From Salinicoccus sp. Bachu38 (GTDB taxonomy: Bacteria; Bacillota; Bacilli; Staphylococcales; Salinicoccaceae), in contig NZ_CP138333.2 in assembly GCF_038561955.2 (NCBI RefSeq), positions 1,798,001 through 1,862,000 on the forward strand: DNA of 64,000 nt, read 5' to 3'. Position numbers and translations under genes: made by a program. Below the pieces are notes generated by a model. It saw only the letters and a program-made list of their open reading frames with translations, ran no database searches and was not told the DNA's origin. Of this stretch, positions 27,667-36,464 are shown piece by piece; positions within the stretch are counted from its first letter, which is position 1; every line of letters begins with the position of its first letter.

Positions 27667-28773
27667 CTATTTCTTTTCGAGCATTTCCACAATTTCTTCT
27701 TTGGACAGCTGGGCGATATTATTCTGCATGTTTGCAGGCTGCATGCTTTTCTCGGCAATCTTCGGGATATCCCCACGGCTGATGCCGAGGTCATCGAACG
27801 TCATTGCAAGCCCCATCTGACGCTTCAGGGCATTGAATGCCTCACTCAGTGCCGCTGCATCATCAAAACCGATGTCTCTGGCATGCTGGTGGAGTTCAGG
27901 GTTTGCTTCCGCGTTGATTGCAAACCATGCATCCATCGTAAATGCACATGCCTCCCCGTGCGGCACGCCATAATGGGAAGTCAGGTAGTAGCTCATTGCA
28001 TGCGACCCTGAAGTGCCGGTCTGGCTGAACGCCATGCCCGCCAGCATGCTCGCCAGGGAGAGGTTCTTGCGTGCTTCCCTGTTGGATGGCTCCGTGTATG
28101 CGGCAAGCAGGTTTTCAAATGCCAGCTTCGACGCACGGATCGCCAATGCATCGGACACGGGATTGTTCTTGACCGAACCCAGGCAATCGAGCGCATGACA
28201 GAGGATGTCTATGCCCGATACCGCAGTGACACCCGGCGGACATGTCAGTGTCAGCTCCGGATCGACCACGGCCGTCTGCGGATAGAACGCCGGACCGATC
28301 AATGGTACTTTGAGCTCCTTTTCCTTGTCGCTGATGATGCTGGCTGCAGTGACTTCGGACGCGGAACCGCTCGTCGTCGGTATCGCTATGACCGGCAGTG
28401 CCCGTGTAAAGTCATTATGTTCAAGCAGATCTTCCATTGCGATGCCCTGCATGTATGCAGCAGCAGCCGCCTTGGAGGCATCCATTGCAGATCCGCCACC
28501 GATCGCCACCACCGCGTGGGCGTTATGTTCATTCATCGCCTCGACGATTGCACTGACATTCTCCAGGGTCGGATTCGGCTCGATATCCGAAATGAGCGCT
28601 TTGACCCGTTCTCCCAACTGGGTATTGATGAATTCCGTCGTTCCATTTTTTATCTGGGAATTTGACGATACGACAATGATGCGGCTATAGCCTTGGGACT
28701 CTGCGATTTCATTTATCTGTGAAATGATCCCTTCTCCGAATTTGATCTCGACTGGATGGTGAAATGTAAACAT
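27667..28773 (-). CDS. Iron-containing alcohol dehydrogenase family protein
   Basis: It has 368 residues of the group III NAD(P)-dependent dehydrogenases. The GGGSAMDASKA nucleotide loop (~90-105), IPTTSGSASEVT, and the metal ligands in GIDILCHALDC (Asp, His) and GVPHGEACAF (His) are clear. The substrate is unknown; primary alcohols, phosphonoacetaldehyde and related aldehydes are used by relatives. ATG 28773 has GGAGG six bases before it, and an earlier ATG overlaps that site. First gene of a three-gene run with the I9-like lipoprotein (10 bp gap) and a GNAT protein. Confidence 0.88.
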   Translation of the reverse strand: MFTFHHPVEIKFGEGIISQINEIAESQGYSRIIVVSSNSQIKNGTTEFINTQLGERVKALISDIEPNPTLENVSAIVEAMNEHNAHAVVAIGGGSAMDASKAAAAAYMQGIAMEDLLEHNDFTRALPVIAIPTTSGSASEVTAASIISDKEKELKVPLIGPAFYPQTAVVDPELTLTCPPGVTAVSGIDILCHALDCLGSVKNNPVSDALAIRASKLAFENLLAAYTEPSNREARKNLSLASMLAGMAFSQTGTSGSHAMSYYLTSHYGVPHGEACAFTMDAWFAINAEANPELHQHARDIGFDDAAALSEAFNALKRQMGLAMTFDDLGISRGDIPKIAEKSMQPANMQNNIAQLSKEEIVEMLEKK

Positions 28774-28834
28774 CAAGCTCCTCCTCATATACTTTTTCTT
28801 CCCCCATTATATACTAAACCAGTACAGAATATAA

Positions 28835-28859
28835 CAGGGCACCTCCAAGAGGTGCCCTG
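28835..28859 (-). terminator. Probable terminator after nagE
   Basis: CAGGGCACCTC, loop CAA, GAGGTGCCCTG. On the minus strand it is followed by TTATATT rather than a clean T-run, so termination may be partial. Confidence 0.6.
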
Positions 28860-28866
28860 CATGAAT

Positions 28867-30333
28867 CTATAGGAGGCGCTTCATTTCTTCAGCCACATGT
28901 TCAACTTCCGTACCGACGACGACCTGGATATTGTTCTTGCCCGGTTTCGCAACCCCATGGGCGCCTGATGATTTGATCTGATCTTCGTCGATCAAGGACT
29001 CATCATGGACGTTCACCCTAAGGCGTGTCGTACAGTAATCGATCGTATCGATGTTGTCCTTGCCGCCAAGGCCGATCAGAATCTGGTCGGCTTTGCGGGA
29101 ATATTTGTCATCGTGGGTATTTTTGAGATCCTCCCCTTCTTCCGCTCCGGCCGGCGCTTCCGCGGAAAGTACCGCATCATCGCGTCCCGGTGTCTTGAGG
29201 TCCATCGCTTTAATGATGACCCGGAAGATGAAGTAGTAGAGGACGAAGAATACCAGACCTTGGACGAGCAGCATGTACGGCTGGTTGGCGATCGGCACCT
29301 GCGTGCTCAGTACAAAGTCGATCAGCCCTGCACTGAAGCCGAACCCGGCTGTCCATTCGAACAATGCCGCAATGAACAGGGAAAGCCCCGTCAGAAGTGC
29401 GTGTACCAGGTAGAGCAGTGGTGCAAGGAACATGAATGAGAATTCAAGCGGTTCCGTCACACCTGTGAGGAATGCCGTCAGAGAGGCCGCAAGCAGGATT
29501 GAACCTGCCGCCTTCTTGTATTCCGTCTTGGCCGTATGGTACATGGCAAGCGCTGCACCCGGCAGACCGAACATCATGATCGGGAAGAACCCGGCCTGAT
29601 AGCGTCCGGTGATGCCCTGTTCACCGGCGTTGTCCCAGAAGTTGCCGATGTCATTAATGCCGACTGTGTCGAACCAGAACACCGAGTTCAGGGCGTGGTG
29701 CAGTCCGGTCGGAATCAGGAGACGGTTGAAGAATCCATAGATGCCGGCACCGAGAGCGCCCATGCCACTGATCCATTCGCCGAAGCTGAACAGTCCGTTG
29801 TAGAGCAGCGGCCATACAAAGTAGAGAATACCGCTGAGCAGAATCATGACGAACACCGCAATGATCGGAACGGCACGCCGTCCGCTGAAGAATGCCAGAT
29901 AGTCCGGCAGCTTTACGCCGCTGAACCGGTTATAGAGGGTGGCACTGATCAGACCAGTGATGATGCCCAGGAATACATTGTTTTCGATGACACCGAATGC
30001 TTCACCAACTTCTTCCACTTCAATGCCACGGAGCAGCGCCACGGAATCTGCACTCAGGAGATTCGTCACGACAAGGAATGATACGAGCCCGGCAAGTGCT
30101 GCCGCCCCATTCTTGTCCTTCGACATCCCGAAGGCGAGTCCCACCGCAAAAAGAATGGCGAGATGATCCAGGATGGCACCGCCTGCATTGATGAACATAC
30201 CAGCGATGGCGCTGCCGCCGCCCCAGCCTTCAGGGTCGATTGCGTAACCGATACCGAGCAGGAGTGCTGCAGCCGGAAGTACTGCGACCGGAAGCATGAA
30301 AGCACGTCCCATATTCTGTATATAACGTAACAT
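28867..30333 (-). CDS. nagE: PTS N-acetylglucosamine transporter, EIICB
   Basis: Imports and phosphorylates N-acetylglucosamine using HPr and a separate EIIA. It has 488 residues. The IIC domain has about ten membrane helices (1-~385), with the RLLIPTGLHHALNSVFWFD and GVTEPLEF motifs. A linker precedes the IIB domain (414-488), whose phosphorylated Cys434 lies in DYCTTRLRV. The GITGRYQAGFFPIMMFGLP segment is typical of GlcNAc/glucose porters. No IIA domain is fused. Divergent from nagA (GlcNAc-6-P deacetylase), which supports GlcNAc as substrate. A cre-like palindrome overlaps its start point. Confidence 0.9.
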   Translation of the reverse strand: MLRYIQNMGRAFMLPVAVLPAAALLLGIGYAIDPEGWGGGSAIAGMFINAGGAILDHLAILFAVGLAFGMSKDKNGAAALAGLVSFLVVTNLLSADSVALLRGIEVEEVGEAFGVIENNVFLGIITGLISATLYNRFSGVKLPDYLAFFSGRRAVPIIAVFVMILLSGILYFVWPLLYNGLFSFGEWISGMGALGAGIYGFFNRLLIPTGLHHALNSVFWFDTVGINDIGNFWDNAGEQGITGRYQAGFFPIMMFGLPGAALAMYHTAKTEYKKAAGSILLAASLTAFLTGVTEPLEFSFMFLAPLLYLVHALLTGLSLFIAALFEWTAGFGFSAGLIDFVLSTQVPIANQPYMLLVQGLVFFVLYYFIFRVIIKAMDLKTPGRDDAVLSAEAPAGAEEGEDLKNTHDDKYSRKADQILIGLGGKDNIDTIDYCTTRLRVNVHDESLIDEDQIKSSGAHGVAKPGKNNIQVVVGTEVEHVAEEMKRLL

Positions 30334-30356
30334 GTAAATCCTCCTTCACCCTTTTT

Positions 30357-30380
30357 ATGTAAATGCTTACATCCAATATA
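30357..30380 (-). promoter_or_regulatory. nagE -10 with overlapping cre-like operator
   Basis: TATATT on the minus strand (30380-30375) with ATGTAAATGCTTACAT (30357-30372) over the predicted start. The palindrome fits the cre consensus TGNAANCGNWNNCA except C to T at the centre, so CcpA or a GntR-type regulator could bind. Confidence 0.5.
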
Positions 30381-30467
30381 GCACATGCTTATGCATCGAT
30401 GTATAGGAATTTATTTAGAATATACTATAATAAGATTACAAATGATTATGGAAAGGATGAAAGGATC

Positions 30468-31604
30468 ATGCAGCTCCTGATTAAAAATGCACGCCTGGTA
30501 ACACATGAAGAGATATTGGAGGACCACTGGCTGCTGAGCACTGACGGTAAAATAAAAGATTTCGGGCCGATGGACAGCTGTCCAGATGCCGGGGACTTCA
30601 TCGATGCCAAAGGGATGAATGTCCTGCCCGGTGCCATAGAGATGCACATCCACGGAGCGAACGGTGTGGATGCCATGGACGCGGACATGGAATATATCGA
30701 AAAAATCTCCGAACACCTGCCACGGACCGGCTCGACATCTTTCCTCGCCACCACCATGACCGCACCGATCGAGGATATCGAACGAGCCCTCATGAATCTT
30801 GCAGACTACAAATATGTTTCCGGTGCCAGGATGCTCGGCATCCATCAGGAAGGCCCTTTCATTTCGATGAAACATCCCGGTGCCCAGGACCCCCAGCATA
30901 TACTCGCCCCTGACAGCGAATCCATTCATCACCTCCAGGACATTTCCGGAAATCAGGTCCGGCTGATCACCTATGCACCCGAAGAAGATGCCGGAGAATT
31001 CCTCGATGCATTGAAGGCACTCGACATCATCCCTTCCGCGGGTCATACCGATGCCACATATGAAACGCTGAAAAAGGCGCAGGACAATGGTCTCACACAT
31101 GTGACACACCTCTACAACGGCATGCGGGGACTCCATCACCGTGAACCTGGCGTCGTCGGCTTCTCCTACATGTCGGACGCCTATGTCGAACTGATATCGG
31201 ATGGCATCCACTCCAAGCCGGAGATGGTGAAGCTTGCATTCGACGTCATCACATCCGACCGCCTCGTCATGATCACCGATGCAATGCGGGCCCAGGGACT
31301 GCCGGATGGCGAATACGACCTCGGCGGCCAGGCCGTCCATGTAGCCGGTGACGAAGCCAGGCTGTCCGACGGCACACTCGCCGGCAGCGTGCTCACCATG
31401 AAGCAGGCGGTCAGGAATATGCGTGCGTTCACAGGGTGTGGATGGCAGGACATCGTCAGGATGAGTGCCTACAATCCGGCAGTCGAACTCGGCCTGACGG
31501 ATTCAAAGGGCGTCATCAGGAAAGGGGCCGATGCCGATCTTGTCATCTATGATGAAGAGGCCGACCTGAAGCATACCATCATTGGTGGAGAGATCTATGT
31601 CTGA
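30468..31604 (+). CDS. nagA: N-acetylglucosamine-6-phosphate deacetylase
   Basis: Removes acetate from GlcNAc-6-P, giving glucosamine-6-P for NagB. It has 378 residues. The amidohydrolase metal ligands are His60/His62 (EMHIHGANG) and Glu128 (HQEGPF), with the SAGHTDATYE, THLYNGMRGLHH and catalytic ITDAMRAQG motifs following. The frame starts upstream at 30363, but ATG 30468 begins the family sequence with AAAGGAT before it. A TATAAT lies at 30426-30431. Divergent from the nagE transporter; nagB is 13 kb further on, beside msrA. Confidence 0.94.
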   Translation: MQLLIKNARLVTHEEILEDHWLLSTDGKIKDFGPMDSCPDAGDFIDAKGMNVLPGAIEMHIHGANGVDAMDADMEYIEKISEHLPRTGSTSFLATTMTAPIEDIERALMNLADYKYVSGARMLGIHQEGPFISMKHPGAQDPQHILAPDSESIHHLQDISGNQVRLITYAPEEDAGEFLDALKALDIIPSAGHTDATYETLKKAQDNGLTHVTHLYNGMRGLHHREPGVVGFSYMSDAYVELISDGIHSKPEMVKLAFDVITSDRLVMITDAMRAQGLPDGEYDLGGQAVHVAGDEARLSDGTLAGSVLTMKQAVRNMRAFTGCGWQDIVRMSAYNPAVELGLTDSKGVIRKGADADLVIYDEEADLKHTIIGGEIYV

Positions 31605-31712
31605 GCCAGCTTTCTGATGATGGGAGCGAAAAGACGTGGGAGATGTGTATCAATTTGCAGTCGCAGCCATTCCGATGACGAGTTAACACACCTCCACCCC
31701 ACACTTCACACA
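31605..31712. other. Short intergenic stretch after nagA
   Basis: No gene or motif I can support; it leads into the shared terminator. Confidence 0.4.
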
Positions 31713-31713
31713 C

Positions 31714-31747
31714 AAAAAGCTCCGGAATATCAAATTCCGGAGCTTTT
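31714..31747. terminator. Bidirectional terminator between nagA and the BCCT gene
   Basis: AAAAGCTCCGGAAT, loop ATCAA, ATTCCGGAGCTTTT. Confidence 0.9.
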
Positions 31748-31749
31748 CC

Positions 31750-33366
31750 CTATTCCCACCACTTATCGCGTTTTGCGTGTGTGATGGAAAGGGTTCTTCT
31801 TTCTTTTTCCTTGTGTGCCCTGCGCCTTTCTTCGAGCTTGACCCGATCATCACTGAGCGTCCGTATGAACGACACCATCAACATGATAAATATGATGATC
31901 AGCGGTGCGCCGGCAACGATCGATGCCGTCTGCAGCAGACCGAGTGAATCCTCTCCGCTGATGAGCATGAGCGAGAATGGCAGCACAGACAGTGCGAATG
32001 CCCAGAACAGGCGGTTCCATCTGTACGGTTCCCCATCGACTTCGGACTGTGTCGTCGCTGAAAGGATGTAGGAACCGGAGTCGAATGTCGTTGCCAGATA
32101 GATGAGTGCAGTAATCACGAATAGCGCCGTCGTCAGCTTGCCGAATGGCAGCTGGCCGATGACCGCCATGATCGCTGCTTCACCACTTTCATTATTGAGC
32201 ACTTCCGTGACGGAAAATGTACCGGAGAGCTCAAGCCACAGTCCGTAGTTCCCCAGGATGCCAAAGAATAGTGCGCAGCCGAGCGTCCCGTAGAGCAGTG
32301 TGCCGAGCACGACTTCCTTCAGCCTGCGGCCTTTTGAAATCCGCGCAATGAAAAGTCCGACGAATGGTGCATAGACGAGCCACCATGCCCAGTAGAACAC
32401 CGTCCAGCTCTGCGGGAAGGATGTTTCCGGCACATCGCCATAGCCGCCGAACGGCTCGAGCCATGTGGCCATCCTGAAGAAGTCCTGGATCATGAGGCCG
32501 ACACTTGAAACCGTCGTCTCCATGATGAACACCGTCGGTCCGACGATGAAGACGAACCCGAGCAGAATGAAGGTCAGCCACAGGTTGATGTCGCTGAGCA
32601 CCTTGATGCCGCGTCTCAGTCCCGAATAGGAACTGACAGCAAAGATTACAGTGGCTGCAATCAGGATGCCAAGCCGAAGCGCCACCCCTTCGCCATCGAT
32701 GCCGAACAGGGATTCCATGCCCGCTGCAATCATCGGCGTCGCCAGGCCGAGTGTCGTACCGGCGCCGCCGAGCAGACCGAAAATGAACAGCACGTCGATC
32801 AGTTTCCCGGGCCACCTCGTCGTATATTTTCCGAGCAGCGGTTCACATGCCAGGCTGATCTTCAGGATCGGCCGCTTTTTGACATAGAGGGAGTATGCGA
32901 TCGGCAGCGCCGGCAGCACATATATCGCCCATGCGATCGGTCCCCAGTGGAAGATGCCGTATGTAGATGCATAATTGATCGCCTCTTCGCTTGCAGGATC
33001 CAGGTGGAATGGCGGCGCCTGATAATAGTAGACCCACTCGATGACACCCCAATACAGGATGCTGGAACCGATGCCTGCACAGAACAGCATGGCTGCCCAG
33101 CTGAAAGTGCCGAATTCCGGATCATCGGATTCCTTTCCAAGCGTCACTTGTCCATATTTGCCGAATGCGATATAGAGGACAAAGAAGAATACCGCAAGGC
33201 CGACAGCCAGATACACTGCCCCGAGCCCCGTCGTCACCCAGTCATTCATCTGCAGGATGGTGTTGCGGCTCGCCTCGGGAAATGCAATGAGCGGGACGAC
33301 TACTGACAACAGGATCAGCAGTGACGCAATGAATGTCGGCCAGTCCATCAATCGAAATTTCTTCAC
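31750..33366 (-). CDS. BCCT family transporter (betaine/carnitine/choline)
   Basis: Twelve-helix osmolyte carrier with 538 residues. The BCCT signature is FYWAWWLVYAPFVGLFIARISKGR; the tryptophan-rich substrate box and AGIGSSILYWGVIEW follow the family. The latter differs from the GMGIG loop of sodium-coupled betaine carriers such as BetP, so the coupling ion and exact substrate are open. The start is GTG 33366 with GAGGTGA just upstream; the overlapping ATG is out of frame. Monocistronic, with a promoter AAGACA-N17-TATAAA. An aldehyde dehydrogenase gene lies 560 bp away, but its partner genes do not suggest choline oxidation. Confidence 0.88.
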   Translation of the reverse strand: MKKFRLMDWPTFIASLLILLSVVVPLIAFPEASRNTILQMNDWVTTGLGAVYLAVGLAVFFFVLYIAFGKYGQVTLGKESDDPEFGTFSWAAMLFCAGIGSSILYWGVIEWVYYYQAPPFHLDPASEEAINYASTYGIFHWGPIAWAIYVLPALPIAYSLYVKKRPILKISLACEPLLGKYTTRWPGKLIDVLFIFGLLGGAGTTLGLATPMIAAGMESLFGIDGEGVALRLGILIAATVIFAVSSYSGLRRGIKVLSDINLWLTFILLGFVFIVGPTVFIMETTVSSVGLMIQDFFRMATWLEPFGGYGDVPETSFPQSWTVFYWAWWLVYAPFVGLFIARISKGRRLKEVVLGTLLYGTLGCALFFGILGNYGLWLELSGTFSVTEVLNNESGEAAIMAVIGQLPFGKLTTALFVITALIYLATTFDSGSYILSATTQSEVDGEPYRWNRLFWAFALSVLPFSLMLISGEDSLGLLQTASIVAGAPLIIIFIMLMVSFIRTLSDDRVKLEERRRAHKEKERRTLSITHAKRDKWWE

Positions 33367-33384
33367 ATTTTCACCTCGTGTAAT

Positions 33385-33413
33385 TTTATACTATAAATTC
33401 AAAAGACTGTCTT
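33385..33413 (-). promoter_or_regulatory. Candidate promoter of the BCCT gene
   Basis: Minus strand AAGACA (33413-33408), 17 bp, TATAAA (33390-33385). Confidence 0.5.
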
Positions 33414-33448
33414 ATATTAACACACTGATGGATAGAATCAAGTTGATA

Positions 33449-33473
33449 AAAAAAGATGGGCTCGGGGCCCATC
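33449..33473 (-). terminator. Terminator after the CXXC-20-CXXC gene
   Basis: Minus strand: GATGGGC, loop CCCGA, GCCCATC, TTTTTTT. Confidence 0.88.
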
Positions 33474-33474
33474 T

Positions 33475-33786
33475 CTACTCTTTCATATTATAGCGGTATC
33501 TCTTGAAGCGGATCGTCAGCGGCAGGAAGACTGCCATATAGACGCCCAGCAGCAGGACGCTCAATGCGATGGATACCGGTACCGGCCATCCCATGATCGG
33601 GATCAGCAGAAACACCATCAGGGCCAGGCCGATGATCGCAACATAATCATACAGGATCGTCAGTGTCGACGGCTCCAGATATTCCCTGCACCTGGGACAC
33701 CTGATCCGTGTGCGCGGTTTCAGCGCATATCCCAGCAGCTTCTCTTGATACGTCCACTCATGACTGCAATACGGACACTCACCCAT
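33475..33786 (-). CDS. Small zinc-ribbon membrane protein, CXXC-20-CXXC family
   Basis: It has 103 residues. Residues 4-30 hold two CxxC pairs (CPYC, CPRC) about 20 residues apart, the layout named cxxc_20_cxxc in TIGRFAMs (TIGR04104 as I recall). Two membrane helices follow (~50-70 and ~75-95, with AIIGLALMVFLLIPIMGW and the next hydrophobic block). Function unknown. ATG 33786 has GGAG eight bases upstream; earlier in-frame ATGs lack a site. The promoter is TTGTCT-N17-TATAAT (33846-33818, minus strand). Confidence 0.75.
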   Translation of the reverse strand: MGECPYCSHEWTYQEKLLGYALKPRTRIRCPRCREYLEPSTLTILYDYVAIIGLALMVFLLIPIMGWPVPVSIALSVLLLGVYMAVFLPLTIRFKRYRYNMKE

Positions 33787-33817
33787 TTCCACCACTCCGC
33801 TCATAAACTGTAGACCC

Positions 33818-33846
33818 ATTATAAATGAAAGTATCCCAGTAGACAA
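33818..33846 (-). promoter_or_regulatory. Promoter of the CXXC-20-CXXC gene
   Basis: Minus strand TTGTCT (33846-33841), 17 bp, TATAAT (33823-33818). Confidence 0.65.
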
Positions 33847-33856
33847 ATCCTGTAAA

Positions 33857-33894
33857 TGTAAGCGCTTGCAAATATCTCGGAATTGGAATAAAAT
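33857..33894 (+). promoter_or_regulatory. Aldehyde dehydrogenase promoter overlapped by a cre box
   Basis: TTGCAA (33866-33871), 17 bp, TAAAAT (33889-33894). TGTAAGCGCTTGCA (33857-33870) fits the CcpA cre consensus at every fixed position and covers most of the -35, predicting glucose repression. Confidence 0.75.
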
Positions 33895-33923
33895 GAAGTT
33901 ACATTAAACAGGGGGTATGCATA

Positions 33924-35444
33924 ATGGTATATGAGTTTCCAAACAAAGAAAATGCACAGTATAAGATCAAGGATCAATATGAGAACTTCATCGGCGGGGA
34001 ATGGGTGCCGCCGGTAAATGGAAAGTACTTCGACAACGAGTCTCCGGTCATCGGCAAGACTGTGTCGAAAGTACCGCGCTCCACAAAGGAGGATATCGAC
34101 AAGGCAGTCGAGGCTGCACACAAGGCCCAAGAGGAATGGGGAAAGACTTCACCGACCGAGAGGAGCAACATCCTGCTCAGGATCGCTGACCGCATTGAAC
34201 AGAACCTCGAGGAGCTTGCAGTACTTGAAACGTTCGAGAACGGCAAAGCAGTCAGGGAGACATTGAACGCCGACCTGCCGCTCGTCGTCGACCACTACAG
34301 ATATTTCGCCGGCGCAATCCGGGCCCAGGAAGGCGGCATATCACAGCTTGACAATGATACGGTTGCCTACCATTTCCATGAGCCACTCGGTGTCGTCGGG
34401 CAGATCATCCCATGGAACTTCCCACTTCTGATGGCGACATGGAAACTTGCACCTGCACTTGCTGCAGGAAACTCCGTCGTACTCAAACCGGCAGAGCAGA
34501 CACCGACGACGATACTGCATCTGATGGAACTCATCAGCGACATCCTTCCAAAAGGCGTCGTCAACGTGGTCAACGGATTCGGTTCCGAAGCCGGTCAGGC
34601 CCTGGCGACACACGATAAGATCAACAAGCTCGCCTTCACCGGGGAAACGACGACGGGACGAATCATCATGCAGAACGCCAGCCAGAATATCATTCCGGTC
34701 ACACTTGAGCTTGGTGGCAAATCACCGAACATCTTCGCCAAGGATGTCATGGATGCAGATGATGACTACCTCGACAAGGCGATCGAAGGGCTCGTCATGT
34801 TCGCACTCAACCAGGGCGAAGTATGTACATGCCCTTCACGTGCCCTGATCCATGAGGACATTTTCGATGAATTCATGAAACGTGTCGTCGAAAGGGTGGA
34901 GAAGATCAAGGTCGGCAACCCATTCGATGAAAATACGATGATGGGTGCCCAGACGTCCAAGGAACAGAAGGAAAAGATCAGCTCCTACCTTGACATCGGC
35001 AGAAAAGAAGGCGCCGAAGTGCTGACAGGCGGAAACATCAAAGAAGTGGATGGAGAGATTGAAGGCGGCTACTATTTCGAGCCGACCATCTTCAAGGGTG
35101 ATAATAAGATGCGTATATTCCAGGAAGAGATTTTCGGACCTGTGCTTGCTGTCGCAACATACAAGGATGATGACGAGGCGATCGCCATTGCCAACGATAC
35201 GCTGTATGGTCTCGGCGCGGGTGTATGGACCCGCTCCCAGAACAAGGCATACAGATTCGGACGTGCCATCCAGGCAGGCCGCGTGTGGGTGAACACGTAT
35301 CATGACTACCCTGCCCACGCTGCATTCGGCGGTTATAAGATGAGCGGTATCGGCCGTGAAAACCATCTTATGATGCTCAGTCATTATCAGCAGACGAAAA
35401 ACCTGCTCGTCAGCTACGGCGAGTCACCAAAAGGATTCTTCTAA
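33924..35444 (+). CDS. Aldehyde dehydrogenase (acetaldehyde dehydrogenase/ExaC-like)
   Basis: NAD(P)-dependent oxidation of an aldehyde to its acid. It has 506 residues. Asn165 (PWNFP), Glu262 (LELGG) and Cys301 (GEVCTCPSR) are the catalytic set; the second cysteine two residues on is typical of the AldB/ExaC/AcoD acetaldehyde group. The gene directly downstream encodes DUF779, a usual companion of this group. Betaine-aldehyde dehydrogenase is less likely despite the nearby BCCT carrier. A perfect cre box over the -35 suggests CcpA control. Confidence 0.88.
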   Translation: MVYEFPNKENAQYKIKDQYENFIGGEWVPPVNGKYFDNESPVIGKTVSKVPRSTKEDIDKAVEAAHKAQEEWGKTSPTERSNILLRIADRIEQNLEELAVLETFENGKAVRETLNADLPLVVDHYRYFAGAIRAQEGGISQLDNDTVAYHFHEPLGVVGQIIPWNFPLLMATWKLAPALAAGNSVVLKPAEQTPTTILHLMELISDILPKGVVNVVNGFGSEAGQALATHDKINKLAFTGETTTGRIIMQNASQNIIPVTLELGGKSPNIFAKDVMDADDDYLDKAIEGLVMFALNQGEVCTCPSRALIHEDIFDEFMKRVVERVEKIKVGNPFDENTMMGAQTSKEQKEKISSYLDIGRKEGAEVLTGGNIKEVDGEIEGGYYFEPTIFKGDNKMRIFQEEIFGPVLAVATYKDDDEAIAIANDTLYGLGAGVWTRSQNKAYRFGRAIQAGRVWVNTYHDYPAHAAFGGYKMSGIGRENHLMMLSHYQQTKNLLVSYGESPKGFF

Positions 35445-35780
35445 ATGGAAAAATTGAAGGCCGTTGACGCGACAGAAGCGGCCAGGTCCCTCATACGGGA
35501 TCTGAAGGAAGAGCACGAGAATCTCATCTTTCACCAGTCCGGTGGATGCTGCGATGGTTCCAGCCCGATGTGCCTGAGGGAAGGCACCATGATCATCGGC
35601 GATGCGGATGTGAAGCTCGGGGAAGTCGAAGGCGTCCCCTTCTACATGCACCATCGCCAGTATGAATACTGGAAGCATACGCGCCTTACCCTGGATGTCG
35701 TCGAGGGCATCGGTGGCATGTTCAGCGTGGAAGGGCCGCGCGGCGTCCGTTTCCATATCCGGAGTGAACCCATAAAATGA
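35445..35780 (+). CDS. DUF779 family protein
   Basis: It has 111 residues. The family signature HQSGGCCDGSSPMC (His30, Cys35, Cys36, Cys43) could bind metal or act in thiol chemistry; VPFYMHHRQYEYW is also conserved. The ATG directly follows the aldehyde dehydrogenase stop codon, so the two are translated together. Function has not been shown; the constant pairing with aldehyde dehydrogenases suggests a maturation or assisting role. Confidence 0.85.
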   Translation: MEKLKAVDATEAARSLIRDLKEEHENLIFHQSGGCCDGSSPMCLREGTMIIGDADVKLGEVEGVPFYMHHRQYEYWKHTRLTLDVVEGIGGMFSVEGPRGVRFHIRSEPIK

Positions 35781-35782
35781 AG

Positions 35783-35813
35783 AAAAGGTCTGTACATTTG
35801 TACAGACCTTTTT
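35783..35813. terminator. Bidirectional terminator after DUF779
   Basis: AAAAGGTCTGTACA, loop TT, TGTACAGACCTTTTT. Confidence 0.88.
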
Positions 35814-35822
35814 CAATGCCTA

Positions 35823-36122
35823 CTATTCATCGAATTCATAGTAGTCGGAAAGGATGTCCTTGATCTTGATTTCATCTTCGGACTGGATCAGTTTGATGTT
35901 TGTAACGACCTTGTCGCACCCTTCACTTGCCAGGTGGCTGTTCAGTTTCTTGATCAGGTTCATCAGTTCATCGATGCTGCCTTCGACCGTCGTTTCCATT
36001 GGTCCTACGAAATGCGTCAGACCGCTCTCTTCGATGAGTTCAATCGCACCGCCCACATGACTATAGAGGTCATTCGCCTCCGGATGGTGAGGAAGTAGCT
36101 GTACACTCATAATATAGTTCAT
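35823..36122 (-). CDS. Thiamine-binding family protein (YqgV/MTH1187, UPF0045)
   Basis: It has 99 residues with a ferredoxin-like fold. MNYIMSVQLLPHHPEANDLYSHVGGAIELIEESGL and VGPMETTVEG are the family motifs. Some members bind thiamine in structures; the cellular role is uncertain. ATG 36122 has GGAGG seven bases ahead. Transcribed alone; convergent with DUF779. Confidence 0.85.
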   Translation of the reverse strand: MNYIMSVQLLPHHPEANDLYSHVGGAIELIEESGLTHFVGPMETTVEGSIDELMNLIKKLNSHLASEGCDKVVTNIKLIQSEDEIKIKDILSDYYEFDE

Positions 36123-36219
36123 CAATAAGCCTCCTCTTTTAAATTTAGTTCACTATTATGATACCATTATAAAAAGTGCTTTTAAAGAAACTCGGTACTT
36201 AGACAAAAGGAGCAGTTGG

Positions 36220-36399
36220 ATGAACCGAAATACAATCAAATGGCTGAACTTTACGCTGACAGTCATTGCATTATTCGCAATATATGTCTTTCTTGACGGC
36301 ATCATCGACCCATCCATGCACGGTCTGATGATCGTCGGCCTGGTCATCATCGGCATGGTCTCCCTCGTTCTTGTCCTCCGCAGGGAAGGCGGGGGGTGA
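36220..36399 (+). CDS. Small two-helix membrane protein, 59 residues
   Basis: Reading: MNRNTIKWLNFTLTVIALFA and on, ending VLRREGGG. Two hydrophobic helices (about 8-27 and 36-53) are separated by a short DGIIDPSMHG loop. AAGGAG stands seven bases before the ATG and a strong terminator follows, so I take it as a real gene although it is below a 60-residue cut-off. No family recognised. Confidence 0.7.
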   Translation: MNRNTIKWLNFTLTVIALFAIYVFLDGIIDPSMHGLMIVGLVIIGMVSLVLVLRREGGG

Positions 36400-36413
36400 C
36401 ACCACTCCACCAA

Positions 36414-36453
36414 CAATAAAGCCCACCATAATTATATATGGTGGGCTTTATTG
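36414..36453. terminator. Bidirectional terminator between the small membrane protein gene and alkA
   Basis: CAATAAAGCCCACCATA, loop ATTATA, TATGGTGGGCTTTATTG: a perfect 17-bp stem. Confidence 0.88.
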
Positions 36454-36464
36454 TGCAACCATGG

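Noticed and set aside
33924-35444. Betaine-aldehyde dehydrogenase (betB) next to the BCCT carrier
   Set aside because: The EVCTCPSR active site and DUF779 partner fit the acetaldehyde-type group; no choline oxidase or dehydrogenase gene is present and the carrier is transcribed separately.
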